Below are positions 33,664-43,761 of a stretch of DNA of 64,000 bases, one piece after another (positions within the stretch are counted from its first letter, which is position 1; every line of letters starts with the position of its first letter). The notes under the pieces were generated by a model. It searched no databases, was not told the origin of the DNA, and worked only from the letters and a program-made list of their open reading frames with translations. The translations under genes and the position numbers were made by a program. This stretch comes from Paraburkholderia caribensis (GTDB lineage Bacteria > Pseudomonadota > Gammaproteobacteria > Burkholderiales > Burkholderiaceae). The stretch spans positions 2,604,001 to 2,668,000 of the forward strand of contig NZ_CP026101.1 of the NCBI RefSeq assembly GCF_002902945.1, written 5' to 3'.

Positions 33664-36600
33664 TCACCACCGCAGCCGGTCGAAGCGCCGCGTGTACTGC
33701 AGATCCATCCCCTGGAAGGTGCCGCCGTACGCGGCCACCGACCAGTAACGCGTCAGGTTCACCGTCGCCTTGATCGCGTTGCTCGCCGACTGCAAACCCT
33801 GTTCGTAGCCGATCACGAGCCATTCGCTCATCGCCTTCGACACCATCACGACCTGTGGATCGGTCAGCCCCACTTCGCTTCGCCCGATCGAGAACTCGTC
33901 GAGCCCGAACTCCTGCGCGATACGCTTGCCGCTCGCACTGCCGAGCAACGCGAGCGCCGTCGTCATCGTGCTTTGCTGGCCGACGTTGTTGCCCTGGTCG
34001 GTGCCGTGGCCGAACAGCAGCCACGACAGCTTTTCGTTGTCGGGCACGTTCGGCTCCGACACCAGCTTCGCGACGGGCGACTGGATCGTGCCCGTCACCT
34101 GCACGCCCGCTTCGACCTGCTGGTTGCGGCGCATCGCGAGAATATTGATGCCGGGGTTCGCAACCGGCCCGTTGAACGTGAAGAAGCCGTTCTCGATGCC
34201 GAGCTTGCGGCCGAATGCCGTATAGGTCGAACCCTCCGTCACGCGCACGTTGCCCACTGCCCGCAGCGGCAGATTCGGCGCGGACAGCGCCGTGATCGTG
34301 CCGCGCAGACCGACATCGGCGCCCTGGCCGCGGAAGCGGAATTTCTGGCCGAGATCGATATCGATGTTCGCGCGCGGCGCAAACGCGCCGACGGGCTTGT
34401 TCGAATTGCCGACTTCCTGCGGCTTGCCGCTCGCCACCGAGCCATCCGGACGCACCACCACCACGTCGTCGCCCAGCCGCGGCTCGGACTTGTCGGGCAT
34501 ATCGAACAGCGCGTGATCGATGACGAACTTGCCGTTGATCGCGAGGCCGCCCTGGGTGCCCGCGTTGGCGACGCTCGCGCTGCCCGACATGGTCAGTTGC
34601 CGGTCCGGCGACGCGAACAGTTCGAGCTGATCGGCGACGATGCTCGCCGTCAGGTCGGGCTCCGTGTTATCCAGCCGCACGCGGCCCGTCGCGCGCAGCG
34701 TGCCTGTCGCGCCGTGGAACTCGACCTGCTGGAAATCGACGAGGTTCTCCGACAACGCGATGCGCACCACGCCGTCCTTCAACTGCACCCCCAGATCGAC
34801 CAGCGTCGCGGACAGACCGTCGCCGACCAGCGATCCCGACAGATTCGGCTTCGCGACCGTGCCGCCGAGCGCGAGCTTCAACGCCAGATGGCCGTCGAGC
34901 AGGTAGCTCGGCCCGAACAGGCCGCCCGTCGTCTTCAGCGACGGCACGTTCGCGTTGATCGAGCCCGACAGCGGCCCTTCGTCGTTGACCATCAGCACGC
35001 CGTCGCGCGGTACGAGCGTCGTGTGCGCCGACGCGTCGACCACGCCGATGCGGCTTGCCTGCGCATGTACGGTCGCGTTCAGCTGATTGCCGCCGCTGAA
35101 ATCCGCACGCGCCGCGACGTCGGTGATGCCGAGCGGCGAGAAGCCGCGTCCGACCTCGATCGTAATGTCGCCGCCGCGCCGCTTCAGCTGGATATGGCCT
35201 GTCGCGGTCTCGCCGAGCGCAAAGTCCCAGTCGCCGTCGAACACGAGGTCCGTCTTCAAGGTCGACGGCACGCCCGTGAACTCCTGGCGCAGTTCGAGCA
35301 TGCGCGCCACCGACACGCCCGTCAGCGTACCCGCCGACCTGATGCGCCCGTGATCGAGCGCAAACGACTTCAGGTCGAGCACCGAGCCCTCCAGCGTGAG
35401 GCGCGTCGGGCCGAGCGTCACGCGCTGGCCGCCCGCGTTGACGGTCAGCGGCGTCTCCATGTTGAGCGCAGGCGTGCCCTTGTTCGACAGGCGCGTGACG
35501 GTGCCGTCCCAGTGCGTGCCGTCGCGCGCATCGGTGAGTTTGCCGTTCGCGGCCACGGCCAGATCGAGCGGGCGGCCTTGCAGCGTGCCTTTCGCGGCGG
35601 CTTCGAGCGTGTGCTTTGCACGCGTGCCGTTCAGGCGCGCGGTGAGCGTGTTCAGTTCGACGCCCGCCGTGCTGAGGTTGCGTGCATCCGTCGTGAAGAC
35701 CATCGCACCGTTCGCGCCGTCGCGCAGTTCCGCGTGACCTTCGGCGTGCCCGACCTTGTTCGCACCGAACACGACGCTGTCGGCCTTGTAGTCGAGCATG
35801 ACATTCGGATGCTCGAACGTGCCCGTCACGTCGCCCTGCGCCGCGACCACGCCGGCGAGACCGAAGCCGAGCCGCTCCAGTTCCGGCGCGTCGACATGAA
35901 AGCGCAGCCGGTCGCCGCGCGCGCCGAAGCTGCCTTGCAGATCGACCTGATTGCCCGCCACCGACAGATTCGCGCGGCTTGGCAGAATGCGCGATCCGGC
36001 GAGCTGGATCGTGCCGCTGCCCGTCATCGGCAGGCCGTCGTAGACGCTTTCGCCGAGACGGAACTCGGCTTTTGTCGTGAAGGTTGGTGCGAGCAGGCCC
36101 GCCGCCGTCAGCGTGCCGTTCACGCGTGCCTCGATCTTGCGCGACGCGGGCGCTTTCACGGGCGCTTTCGGCGCGGCTGCCGGTGCGCTCTTGCCTTTGC
36201 CCTTGCCCGAGCCGCTCGCGCTGGCTGGCGCCGCCGCGCGCGACGGCGTCTGCGTCGTCAACGACAGCGGATCGAAATCCGTCAGCGTCGCCTTCAGGTT
36301 ATAGGTGGAACTGGCGTCGCGCTTGATCGCACCGTTCAGGTCGATGCGTCCCTTGCCCGAACTCACGCGCACGTCGTTGAAACTGGTGCGCGCGGGGTCG
36401 AGCGTGACCTTGCCCTGCACGCGCAGCGCCGCCTTCGGATCGTTCAGGTCGAGCGTGACGCTCTGCACGTCGTCGTTCAGCCGGATTGAGACCGGGCCGG
36501 CGAACTGCGTCGGCCGCACGCTTGCTTGCAGCGCGTTCAGATCGAGCTTCGCGACCTTCAGATCGAACTGGCCACGCTTGCCCATCAACTCGCCGCCGCC

Positions 36601-37971
36601 CGTGACGGTCGCTTCCTTCAGCAGGCGCACGGCGAGGTTCGAAATGCGCTGCGCCTTGGCGTCGAGCCTCACGTCGGCGTGCGCGTCGATCAGCGGCAGC
36701 AGATGCGCATCGATCGAGCCGGGCTTCGCGTTCACAATCGACACCTGGCCTTGCACCGCGAAACCCGGCGAGCGATGGGCGGCATCGGCTTGGGCCTGCG
36801 ATGCCGCGGGCGGTGCACTTGCCGCACTTGCCGCGCGGCCTGTTCTGGCCGCACTGCCCGCACGCGGAGATTTACCCGCGCTCGCCGAACCCACCGAACC
36901 CGCCGCCGTGACCGTGCTCGCAGCAGCCACGGCACTCGCCACGTCCGCGCCACTCGCGGGCACCCCATGCCCTGCCGCGTCCCGCTGCGCCGGCTGGAGT
37001 TCTGCGCGCACGGCGAGATCGGCCAGCGGCGCGCCGGGCGCGAACGCTTGCGGATTGACGTGATCGAAATTCAGCGTCGCGCGTTGCAGTGGCACCTCCG
37101 CGAACGGCGTCGCCTCGACGCGCGCGTGGCCCGTCAGCTTCATGCCCGATGCGTCGAGCTCGGCAACCAGCGTTTCGAGCGAACCCGACAGATGCGCGCT
37201 CACCTGAACGGCTTCGTCGTTGACCTTGCCCGAATAGCCAGCGTCGCCCGTCAGCGGAAACGGCCGCACGCCGTCTAGCTTCGCCGCTGCCGTCACTGCG
37301 CCGAACGGCGTGTCGAGGCGATCGACGGACGCTTCGTGATGGCGTCCGTCGCTGCGCCCATGGAACAGCAGCCGCGCGTATTCCGAGGTGGATGCGCCCT
37401 CGTGCAGGATCAGCTTCCCGACGCTCAGATCGCGCACGGCCAGTTGCAGTGGCAGCCGCAGATCCTGCGGCAGACTCAGCGGCTTGGACTTCGACGTGGA
37501 CGGCGCGATACGCGCTTCGACGGTGCCGACATGCAGATAATCGACGACGAAACGCCACGGCTTGTCGGACAGCGCCCATTTCCCGTCGATGCGGTCGACG
37601 CGAATATCTGTGCCGCTACCGTCGAGGCTGCGCCAGCGCACGTCGCGCATGTGCAGCCCCGTCGCGATCGCGCCGCCGTCGAGCTTGCCTTCCAGCTGGC
37701 CGTGCAGCAGCTTCACGGCCGTCTGCCACGCGTACGCGGTGCCGCGCTCGGTGACGACCACGCCGTACAGCAGCCCGCCGACGAGCGCAACGAGCACTGC
37801 GGGCACGGTGATCGCCCATGCGATCTTTTTCCACAGACGACGCCGCTTTTTCGGCGGCGGCGTGTCCGAACCATCCGGACCGCGCGGCGCAGAGCCGCCC
37901 GGCGGTTCGCCGCCCGACGGTGCGCCGCCGGACGGGTGGTCGGATGAGTTCTCGGATAGGTCCGTCGTCAT
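33664..37971 (-). CDS. tamB: TamB, translocation and assembly module inner-membrane component
   Basis: The 1435-residue protein starts at ATG 37971. A Pro/Gly/Ser-rich cytoplasmic leader is followed by a basic stretch and one transmembrane helix (about residues 48-70). The rest is a very long repetitive beta-strand domain of the AsmA/TamB type, ending in the conserved DUF490 region (GNVRVTEGSTYTAFG, then VPDNEKLSWLLFGHGTDQ and EFGLDEFSIGRSEVGLTDPQVVMVSKAMSEWLVIGYEQ-type segments). TamB spans the periplasm and works with TamA in outer-membrane protein assembly and phospholipid transport. An Ala/Ser-rich insert at roughly residues 335-390 is low complexity. Confidence 0.94.
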   Translation of the reverse strand: MTTDLSENSSDHPSGGAPSGGEPPGGSAPRGPDGSDTPPPKKRRRLWKKIAWAITVPAVLVALVGGLLYGVVVTERGTAYAWQTAVKLLHGQLEGKLDGGAIATGLHMRDVRWRSLDGSGTDIRVDRIDGKWALSDKPWRFVVDYLHVGTVEARIAPSTSKSKPLSLPQDLRLPLQLAVRDLSVGKLILHEGASTSEYARLLFHGRSDGRHHEASVDRLDTPFGAVTAAAKLDGVRPFPLTGDAGYSGKVNDEAVQVSAHLSGSLETLVAELDASGMKLTGHARVEATPFAEVPLQRATLNFDHVNPQAFAPGAPLADLAVRAELQPAQRDAAGHGVPASGADVASAVAAASTVTAAGSVGSASAGKSPRAGSAARTGRAASAASAPPAASQAQADAAHRSPGFAVQGQVSIVNAKPGSIDAHLLPLIDAHADVRLDAKAQRISNLAVRLLKEATVTGGGELMGKRGQFDLKVAKLDLNALQASVRPTQFAGPVSIRLNDDVQSVTLDLNDPKAALRVQGKVTLDPARTSFNDVRVSSGKGRIDLNGAIKRDASSTYNLKATLTDFDPLSLTTQTPSRAAAPASASGSGKGKGKSAPAAAPKAPVKAPASRKIEARVNGTLTAAGLLAPTFTTKAEFRLGESVYDGLPMTGSGTIQLAGSRILPSRANLSVAGNQVDLQGSFGARGDRLRFHVDAPELERLGFGLAGVVAAQGDVTGTFEHPNVMLDYKADSVVFGANKVGHAEGHAELRDGANGAMVFTTDARNLSTAGVELNTLTARLNGTRAKHTLEAAAKGTLQGRPLDLAVAANGKLTDARDGTHWDGTVTRLSNKGTPALNMETPLTVNAGGQRVTLGPTRLTLEGSVLDLKSFALDHGRIRSAGTLTGVSVARMLELRQEFTGVPSTLKTDLVFDGDWDFALGETATGHIQLKRRGGDITIEVGRGFSPLGITDVAARADFSGGNQLNATVHAQASRIGVVDASAHTTLVPRDGVLMVNDEGPLSGSINANVPSLKTTGGLFGPSYLLDGHLALKLALGGTVAKPNLSGSLVGDGLSATLVDLGVQLKDGVVRIALSENLVDFQQVEFHGATGTLRATGRVRLDNTEPDLTASIVADQLELFASPDRQLTMSGSASVANAGTQGGLAINGKFVIDHALFDMPDKSEPRLGDDVVVVRPDGSVASGKPQEVGNSNKPVGAFAPRANIDIDLGQKFRFRGQGADVGLRGTITALSAPNLPLRAVGNVRVTEGSTYTAFGRKLGIENGFFTFNGPVANPGINILAMRRNQQVEAGVQVTGTIQSPVAKLVSEPNVPDNEKLSWLLFGHGTDQGNNVGQQSTMTTALALLGSASGKRIAQEFGLDEFSIGRSEVGLTDPQVVMVSKAMSEWLVIGYEQGLQSASNAIKATVNLTRYWSVAAYGGTFQGMDLQYTRRFDRLRW

Positions 37972-38002
37972 GCTCAAAAAGTGCCGTCGATTCAGTGTGA
38001 TG

Positions 38003-39781
38003 TCAGAACGCGATACCGAGCGTCAGATACGGCCGCACACTGCGGTTGCGCGTGCCGTACGCGACGTCGACGTTGACCGGGCCGACGGGGCTGCGCCAGC
38101 GCGCGCCCACGCCGACGCCCGGATAGAAGACTTTCTCGCCCCACGCGTCGGTGGCCGTGCCGATGTCGAAGAACGCGGCCGCGCCCCAGTCGCGGTTGAA
38201 CCAGTGCTGATATTCGGAGGTCGCCGTCACGAGGTACTTGGTCGGCAGAATCGAGCCGCCGACGTTGTTACCGATACTCTGATACCCGTACCCGCGCACC
38301 GAGTTCGAGCCGCCCGCGCGGAACAGCAGCGACGCGGGCACGCCGCTCGACGGCCCGCTCGTGAACACGCCGCCCAGCTCCGCGCGAAACAGCACGAGGT
38401 CGCGCGCGCCGACGGGCAGGTATTGCTGGCCGCGCGCATAGCCGCGAATGAAGGTCTGGTCGGTCGCCACGCCCTTGACCGCGAAGCCCGCCTCGACGTG
38501 GATCAGGTTGCCCGAGCGCGGAAACAGCGGGTCGTCGGTATTGCGGCGCGTCCATGACCACGCGGGCACGAGCGCGCGGCTCGTGGTCGGCGCCTGGGTA
38601 TTCTGGTCCAGCCTGTCCTGGTAGTAGAGCAGCGAGTACGCGTAGTCGATGTACTGCGAGGTCCGCGTGCGCTGCACGCCCGCGCGCAAGCTGTAGATGC
38701 GCGTGTCGGACACGTTGGTGCTGGTGTACGACAGGAGCGCGCTATTGGTCCAGCCGCGCAGGCCCGGCGGCATCGCAAGGGTCACCTGGCCGTACTGCTG
38801 GATCTGGTCGAGCCGGCCAGCGACGGTAAACGGCCAGGCCGCGCCGAACGTGTCGAGATACGAATACGAGCCCTGCACATGCGCGCCCGTGTCCGTCGAA
38901 TAGCCGACGCCGCCGCGTACGCTGTTATACGGAAACTCGCTGACCTTGACGTGCACGGGTGTGTCGAGCGGCTTTTCCGTGTCGTTGCCGACGTCGATCG
39001 CGACGCTCGCGTAGTACGGCGTGTTCTGCAACTGGCGCTGCAGCTCGGTCACACGCTGGACATCGTAGACTTCGCCCGGCGAGATCGGATTCACGTTCCG
39101 CACGATCCGCTCCGGATAGCGCCGCGTGCCCGAGACATCCAGGTTGCCCATCGTGAAGGTCGGGCCGCTGTCGTAGGTGACGGACAGTTTCGCGTCATGC
39201 GTGCGAGGATCGATCCGGGCTTCCGAGCGCGCGATCTTCGCGCCCAGATAGCGGCGCGATTGCAGCGCCTTGAGCGACGCGTCCTTCGCATCGTCCCAGT
39301 CCGTCTGCGTGAACGGTTCGCCCTCGTGCAGCGAGAACGCAAAGCGCGTCTTGTTTTCCTGCTCCGGGTCTTCCGTCAGCACGGGGCCGCGAAACGACAG
39401 CGAAATCGAAGAGATGATCGTGCGCGGGCCGGGATCGACGGAAACGCGCACGACTTTTTTGTCGTCGACGGTGCGCACGTCGGTGCGCACGACGGGCGTG
39501 AAATAGCCTTGCGTCGACGTCAGGTCGCGCACCTGCTGCGGCGTCGCCGTCACGAGAAAGTCGAATTGCTCGGGGCTGATGTCCTCGCGTTTCGCGAAGC
39601 GGGAAATGTCCAGATGCTCTTCGAGCAGCTTGCGCAGCGAGCGCGGCTCCGCTTCCACGTCGACCGTGTACGCCGGCTTCGCGCGCGCGGCGTGCGCGTG
39701 CGTCGTGGCGAGCAGCAGCACGCACAACCCGCACGACAGACATGCGCGCAGCAGCGTCGCCGCCAACGACGCGCGCTGCAT
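38003..39781 (-). CDS. tamA: TamA, Omp85-family outer-membrane protein
   Basis: From ATG 39781 the precursor has 592 residues, with a signal peptide ending near THAHA. It contains three POTRA-like modules (about 35-270) followed by a 16-strand Omp85 barrel containing the family motifs VRGYGYQSIG and the terminal RPYLTLGIAF with C-terminal aromatic residue. Upstream in-frame starts (39877, 39958) would add a basic leader and cannot be excluded. tamB starts 31 bp downstream, so the pair is one operon. The arrangement tamA-tamB is standard in proteobacteria. Confidence 0.93.
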   Translation of the reverse strand: MQRASLAATLLRACLSCGLCVLLLATTHAHAARAKPAYTVDVEAEPRSLRKLLEEHLDISRFAKREDISPEQFDFLVTATPQQVRDLTSTQGYFTPVVRTDVRTVDDKKVVRVSVDPGPRTIISSISLSFRGPVLTEDPEQENKTRFAFSLHEGEPFTQTDWDDAKDASLKALQSRRYLGAKIARSEARIDPRTHDAKLSVTYDSGPTFTMGNLDVSGTRRYPERIVRNVNPISPGEVYDVQRVTELQRQLQNTPYYASVAIDVGNDTEKPLDTPVHVKVSEFPYNSVRGGVGYSTDTGAHVQGSYSYLDTFGAAWPFTVAGRLDQIQQYGQVTLAMPPGLRGWTNSALLSYTSTNVSDTRIYSLRAGVQRTRTSQYIDYAYSLLYYQDRLDQNTQAPTTSRALVPAWSWTRRNTDDPLFPRSGNLIHVEAGFAVKGVATDQTFIRGYARGQQYLPVGARDLVLFRAELGGVFTSGPSSGVPASLLFRAGGSNSVRGYGYQSIGNNVGGSILPTKYLVTATSEYQHWFNRDWGAAAFFDIGTATDAWGEKVFYPGVGVGARWRSPVGPVNVDVAYGTRNRSVRPYLTLGIAF

Positions 39782-40166
39782 CGCGCGACGCCCTGTCACG
39801 GTGCTTTCGTGGCGATGCTTGCGCGACCGCTCGATGGCCCACCCCGCCAAACACGACCTCCGGCTCTTATTGACCATTGTTGAAGAATGCCGACACCCGG
39901 CCCGCCTGGGCGCAGGGGGAACGAGCGCTATTTGAACACATCGGCGCCGCCGCGCCATTTACGGGATACGCCGCTGCACGCTGCCCTGAGGCGGCACGGT
40001 GCAACGGGCGCCCGCCTTGGACGCGGCCGGCGGCCCACGGTTCCGCCCGGTTCCGCCGACTTTTCGCTTGAGGCTGGCGAGCTTGCGGTAAAATCCTGTT
40101 CTGCACGAGCGGCCCCGCGTCATCAGCACGTCGGGCGCCGTCATCTTCATTCACGGACGTCGAGCC
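39782..40166. other. Divergent tamA / DUF3460 intergenic region
   Basis: If tamA starts at 39781 this gap is 385 bp; if it starts upstream the gap is shorter. A GGTAAAATC motif near 40087-40095 is a plausible -10 for the plus-strand DUF3460-scpA operon. I see no repeat or further gene. Confidence 0.4.
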
Positions 40167-40352
40167 ATGTATCAATCGGATATCACGCAGTTCCTGAATC
40201 AACTGAAGGCGCAAAAGCCCACCCTGGAAGAAGAGCAACGCCGCGGCCGCTCGCTGCTGTGGGACAAGCAGCCAATCGACCTCGACGAGCGCGCAGCCAA
40301 TCAGGAAGCGCGCGTGAAGCAGAACTCGTACGTCTACTACCAGAACTTCTAA
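40167..40352 (+). CDS. DUF3460 family small protein
   Basis: This 61-residue acidic/polar protein starts at ATG 40167. It has the DUF3460 pattern: MYQSDITQFLNQLK near the N-terminus, a central charged helix with RRGRSLLWDK, and the C-terminal VKQNSYVYYQ. No function is known. Its stop codon is directly followed by the GTG start of scpA with no gap, so the two are surely cotranslated. The conserved pairing in Burkholderiales suggests a link with chromosome segregation, but that is inference. Confidence 0.88.
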   Translation: MYQSDITQFLNQLKAQKPTLEEEQRRGRSLLWDKQPIDLDERAANQEARVKQNSYVYYQNF

Positions 40353-41225
40353 GTGACCACCGCCGACGAGGCCCGCGCCGCTTCGGGACAGCCCGACGCA
40401 GCGCTCGCCGCGCCCGCTACCGACTCGACGCCCAACACCGTCGACGGCATCGCTTTCGCTCGCCTGTACGGCGAGCCGCTCTTCAAGCTGCCGCAGGATC
40501 TCTACATCCCGCCCGACGCGCTCGAAGTCTTTCTGGAGACGTTCGAAGGCCCGCTGGATCTGCTGCTGTACCTGATCCGCAAGCAGAACTTCAACGTGCT
40601 CGACATCCCGATGGCCGAAGTCACGAACCAGTATCTCGGCTATGTCGAACAGTTGCGCAAGACCAATCTCGAACTCGCCGCCGAATATCTGCTGATGGCC
40701 GCGATGCTCATCGAGATCAAGTCGCGCATGCTGCTGCCCGTCAAGAAGGCGGACACGGGTGAGGAAGCGGAAGACCCGCGCGCCGAACTGGTCCGCCGCC
40801 TGCTCGAATACGAGCAGATGAAGCTCGCGGCCCAGCGCCTGGATCAGTTGCCGCAACTCGGACGCGATTTCCTGCGCGCCGAGGTGTATATCGAGCAAAG
40901 CATCACGCCGCGCTTCCCGGACGTGAACACGGACGACCTGCGCTCCGCGTGGGCCGACGTGATCAAGCGCGCGAAGCTCGTCCAGCATCACAAGATCTCG
41001 CGCGAAGAGCTGTCCGTGCGCGAGCACATGAGCGTGATCCTGCGCAGGCTGCAGGGGGCGCGCTTCATGGAGTTTTCCGAACTGTTCGACACGACGCGCG
41101 GCGTACCCGTCGTGGTCGTGAACTTCATCGCGATGCTCGAGCTGTCGCGTGAATCGTTGATCGAGATCACGCAAGCCGAGCCGTTCGCGCCGATTTACGT
41201 GCGGCTGGCCTACCTGCCCGCCTGA
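40353..41225 (+). CDS. scpA: Segregation and condensation protein A
   Basis: The 290-residue kleisin bridges SMC heads and ScpB in the bacterial condensin complex. GTG 40353 immediately follows the DUF3460 stop. The kleisin N-terminal signature FEGPLDLLLYLIRKQNFNVLDIPMAEVTNQY-type region spans about residues 62-92, and AAEYLLMAAMLIEIKSRMLLP lies at about 109-129. The C-terminal winged-helix part (VVVNFIAMLELSRE) binds the SMC head. An Ala-rich 30-residue leader precedes the domain. scpB is not adjacent. Confidence 0.94.
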   Translation: MTTADEARAASGQPDAALAAPATDSTPNTVDGIAFARLYGEPLFKLPQDLYIPPDALEVFLETFEGPLDLLLYLIRKQNFNVLDIPMAEVTNQYLGYVEQLRKTNLELAAEYLLMAAMLIEIKSRMLLPVKKADTGEEAEDPRAELVRRLLEYEQMKLAAQRLDQLPQLGRDFLRAEVYIEQSITPRFPDVNTDDLRSAWADVIKRAKLVQHHKISREELSVREHMSVILRRLQGARFMEFSELFDTTRGVPVVVVNFIAMLELSRESLIEITQAEPFAPIYVRLAYLPA

Positions 41226-41583
41226 CGGGCTGCCGGCCGCGCGCGGGGACGTCATTGCAGCACGCTTTCCTCCCGCTGTCGCAGCCGTTCACGGAACCGA
41301 AACGAAGCTTTCCGGACGCCGTATCGCACGGCCTCGCGTGGCTTATCCGGCCCGCATCGCGTTCCAATATCCGGGATGCCAGGCGTTTACCCCGCCGCCC
41401 AAACTCGGTGCAGCACGACAATAAATCCACTACAATCCCGCGCTCGAAGCCAGCCTGCCGGACGGCCTGCGCCGGGCTTCGCGTGGATTTCCCGACACCG
41501 CGCGAATCGTCGCGTGAACGAGACAACCGCGAGCCTCGCTGCCGCCTGCCGGCGGTCGGCGTGACTCACAACATTGCCCGATC
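41226..41583. other. scpA-panC intergenic region
   Basis: The 358-bp gap carries no convincing gene. TACAAT at 41431-41436, within an AT-richer stretch (ATAAATCCACTACAAT), is the likely -10 of the panC-panD transcript. Confidence 0.45.
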
Positions 41584-42417
41584 ATGAAAGTCATCAGCTC
41601 GATCCAGGAATTGCGCGACCAGTTGCGCGGCCAGAACCGCACCGCCTTCGTGCCGACGATGGGCAACCTGCACGAGGGCCATCTGTCGCTGATGCGCCTC
41701 GCGCGTCAGCACGGCGACCCGGTGGTGGCGAGCATCTTCGTGAACCGCCTGCAGTTCGGACCGAACGAAGACTTCGACAAGTATCCGCGCACGCTCCAGG
41801 ACGACATCGACAAGCTGCAGAAGGAAAACGTCTACGTGCTGTTCGCGCCGACGGAGCGGGACATGTACCCGCAGCCGCAGGAATACCGCGTGCATCCGCC
41901 GCACGATCTCGGCGACATTCTCGAAGGCGAGTTCCGCCCCGGCTTCTTCACGGGCGTGTGCACGGTCGTGATGAAGCTGATGTCGTGCGTGCAGCCGCGC
42001 GTCGCCGTGTTCGGCAAGAAGGATTACCAGCAGTTGATGATCGTCCGCGCGATGACCGAGCAGTTCGCGCTGCCGTGCGACATCGTCGCCGCCGAAACCG
42101 TGCGCGACACCGACGGCCTCGCGCTCAGCTCGCGCAACCGCTATCTGACCGGGCCCGAGCGCGCCGAGGCGCCGATGCTCGCCGCCACGCTACAAAGCGT
42201 GCGCGAGCGCGTGCTGTCGGGCAACCGCGACTTCGCGAAGCTGGAGCAGGAAGCCGTCGCGTCGCTGGCTGCGCGCGGCTGGAAGCCGGACTACATCGCG
42301 ATCCGCAAGCGCTCGAACCTCGTCGCGCCCGCCGCGCACGAACTGGACGCGCCACTCGTGGTGCTCGCCGCCGCGAAGCTCGGCGCGACGCGCCTGATCG
42401 ACAATCTCGAAATCTGA
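41584..42417 (+). CDS. panC: Pantothenate synthetase
   Basis: The 277-residue enzyme ligates pantoate and beta-alanine with ATP to make pantothenate. The nucleotidyltransferase HxGH-type motif is in PTMGNLHEGH (His30 and His33), the pantoate/ATP loops are in GKKDYQQL and DGLALSSRN, and the length fits the family. panD, supplying beta-alanine, starts 18 bp downstream. panB is not in the window. Confidence 0.97.
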   Translation: MKVISSIQELRDQLRGQNRTAFVPTMGNLHEGHLSLMRLARQHGDPVVASIFVNRLQFGPNEDFDKYPRTLQDDIDKLQKENVYVLFAPTERDMYPQPQEYRVHPPHDLGDILEGEFRPGFFTGVCTVVMKLMSCVQPRVAVFGKKDYQQLMIVRAMTEQFALPCDIVAAETVRDTDGLALSSRNRYLTGPERAEAPMLAATLQSVRERVLSGNRDFAKLEQEAVASLAARGWKPDYIAIRKRSNLVAPAAHELDAPLVVLAAAKLGATRLIDNLEI

Positions 42418-42435
42418 CGGTCTGAAGGACAAGCC

Positions 42436-42822
42436 ATGCAACGCAACATGCTGAAGTCGAAAATTCACCGCGCGGTGGTCACGCACTGCGAACTGCACTA
42501 CGAAGGCTCGTGCGCGATCGACGAGAACCTGCTCGAAGCGGCAAACATCGTCGAAAACGAACGTATCGACATCTGGAACATCAACAACGGCGAGCGCTTC
42601 TCGACGTACGCGATCAAGGGCGAGCGCGGCAGCGGCATGATTTCGCTGAACGGCTCGGCGGCGCGGCGCGCGCAATTGGGCGATCTGGTGATCATCGCGG
42701 CGTTCGCGAACGTCGACGAGGAAGAATTGAAGGCGGGCTGGAAGCCGGATCTGGTGTTCGTCGACGAACACAACGTGATCAAGGGCAGCCGCGACCACGT
42801 GCCGACGCAAAGCTGGAGCTGA
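42436..42822 (+). CDS. panD: Aspartate 1-decarboxylase proenzyme
   Basis: The 128-residue pyruvoyl enzyme makes beta-alanine from aspartate. Self-cleavage between Gly24 and Ser25 (YEGSCAID) creates the pyruvoyl group on the alpha chain. Lys9, Tyr22 and the NGSAARRAQLGD segment are conserved. It is the second gene of the panCD operon and ends 60 bp from the convergent ParA gene, with a terminator overlapping the ParA stop. Confidence 0.97.
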   Translation: MQRNMLKSKIHRAVVTHCELHYEGSCAIDENLLEAANIVENERIDIWNINNGERFSTYAIKGERGSGMISLNGSAARRAQLGDLVIIAAFANVDEEELKAGWKPDLVFVDEHNVIKGSRDHVPTQSWS

Positions 42823-42860
42823 CCGCCCCGGCCGTCTGAGCCACATGCATGACACGGTTG

Positions 42861-42892
42861 AAGGCGCTTGCGACAGGCGCCTTTAACTTTTC
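42861..42892 (+). terminator. Terminator after panD
   Basis: AAGGCGC (42861-42867) pairs with GCGCCTT (42877-42883), followed by a T-rich stretch that overlaps the end of the convergent ParA gene. Confidence 0.7.
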
Positions 42893-43542
42893 TTGCCGCC
42901 GCCCTTCCCGTTCGCGGCCTTCCCGTCGACCCACGACGTGATCGACGCCCACTGCTCCAGATCCTTTTCGACGCGGCTCTTCGCCACGTCCCAGAGCGTC
43001 AGGCCGTGCGCCGCCAGTTGCACGTAATTCTGCGTGTCGCGCAGATAGCCGAGCACGGGCAGATCGAGCCCTTCGACGAAGCGATGCAGCTGATCCGCCG
43101 ACTTCGTACGCGCATCCACCCGCATGCCGACCACGCCGATTTCGATTGCGCCCTTGCGCACCGCTTTCTCTTTGGCGAGGCGTTCGAGAAATTCCTTGGT
43201 TGCGAGAATATCGAAGATGGAAGGCTGCAGCGGCACGATCACCTTGTCCGCCAGCGACAACGCCACGTTCAGCCGGTTGCCGTGCAGCCCGGCAGGCGTG
43301 TCGATCACGGCCTGCTCGAGCCCTTTGGGCGGCTTCGCTGGCGCATCGGGGTCGACCTCCCAGGTTTCGATGGCCGGCAAGGTTTCCGGACGCAGATCGA
43401 GCCAGGCATGCGCCGACTGCTGCCGGTCGAGGTCGGCGAGCGCGACCCATTGGCCCTCGGCCGCGAAATAGCCAGCCAGATTGGTCGACAGCGTGCTCTT
43501 GCCCACGCCGCCCTTTGGATTCGCCACCACGATCACCGTCAT
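42883..43542 (-). CDS. ParA-family P-loop ATPase (orphan)
   Basis: The 219-residue protein starts at ATG 43542 behind GGGAGAA. It has the deviant Walker A motif KGGVGKST at residues 10-17, with Lys10 as the ParA signature lysine, followed by DLDRQQSAHAW and VIDTPAG. The C-terminus is a lysine/glycine-rich tail. No parB or centromere-like repeat is adjacent, so it is not the chromosomal ParAB pair. Orphan ParA-like proteins position other cargo such as chemoreceptor or flagellar complexes. The partner is unknown. Confidence 0.87.
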   Translation of the reverse strand: MTVIVVANPKGGVGKSTLSTNLAGYFAAEGQWVALADLDRQQSAHAWLDLRPETLPAIETWEVDPDAPAKPPKGLEQAVIDTPAGLHGNRLNVALSLADKVIVPLQPSIFDILATKEFLERLAKEKAVRKGAIEIGVVGMRVDARTKSADQLHRFVEGLDLPVLGYLRDTQNYVQLAAHGLTLWDVAKSRVEKDLEQWASITSWVDGKAANGKGGGKKS

Positions 43543-43761
43543 GAATTCTCCCGGGAAGATGGCTGGCGCTGGCCAGCCGGTTTGCCGCTCGACTTCCGGC
43601 CCGCCTCGCGATTGTGGCTCGCTGCGACGGTTCGTGCCCCTGCGTTGCCCGTGCGCGCGGCATGGCCGATTGGTTCCAGCCGTTGATAATATCGGCAAAA
43701 CCCGTCAGGCCGAAGTCCCTACGCGCCTGAGGGACGCTTCCAGCCCCTTTTTTCGAGAATC

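Noticed and set aside
33661..36489. 942-codon open frame antisense to tamB
   Set aside because: It is a shadow of the repetitive tamB gene; no domain can be recognised.
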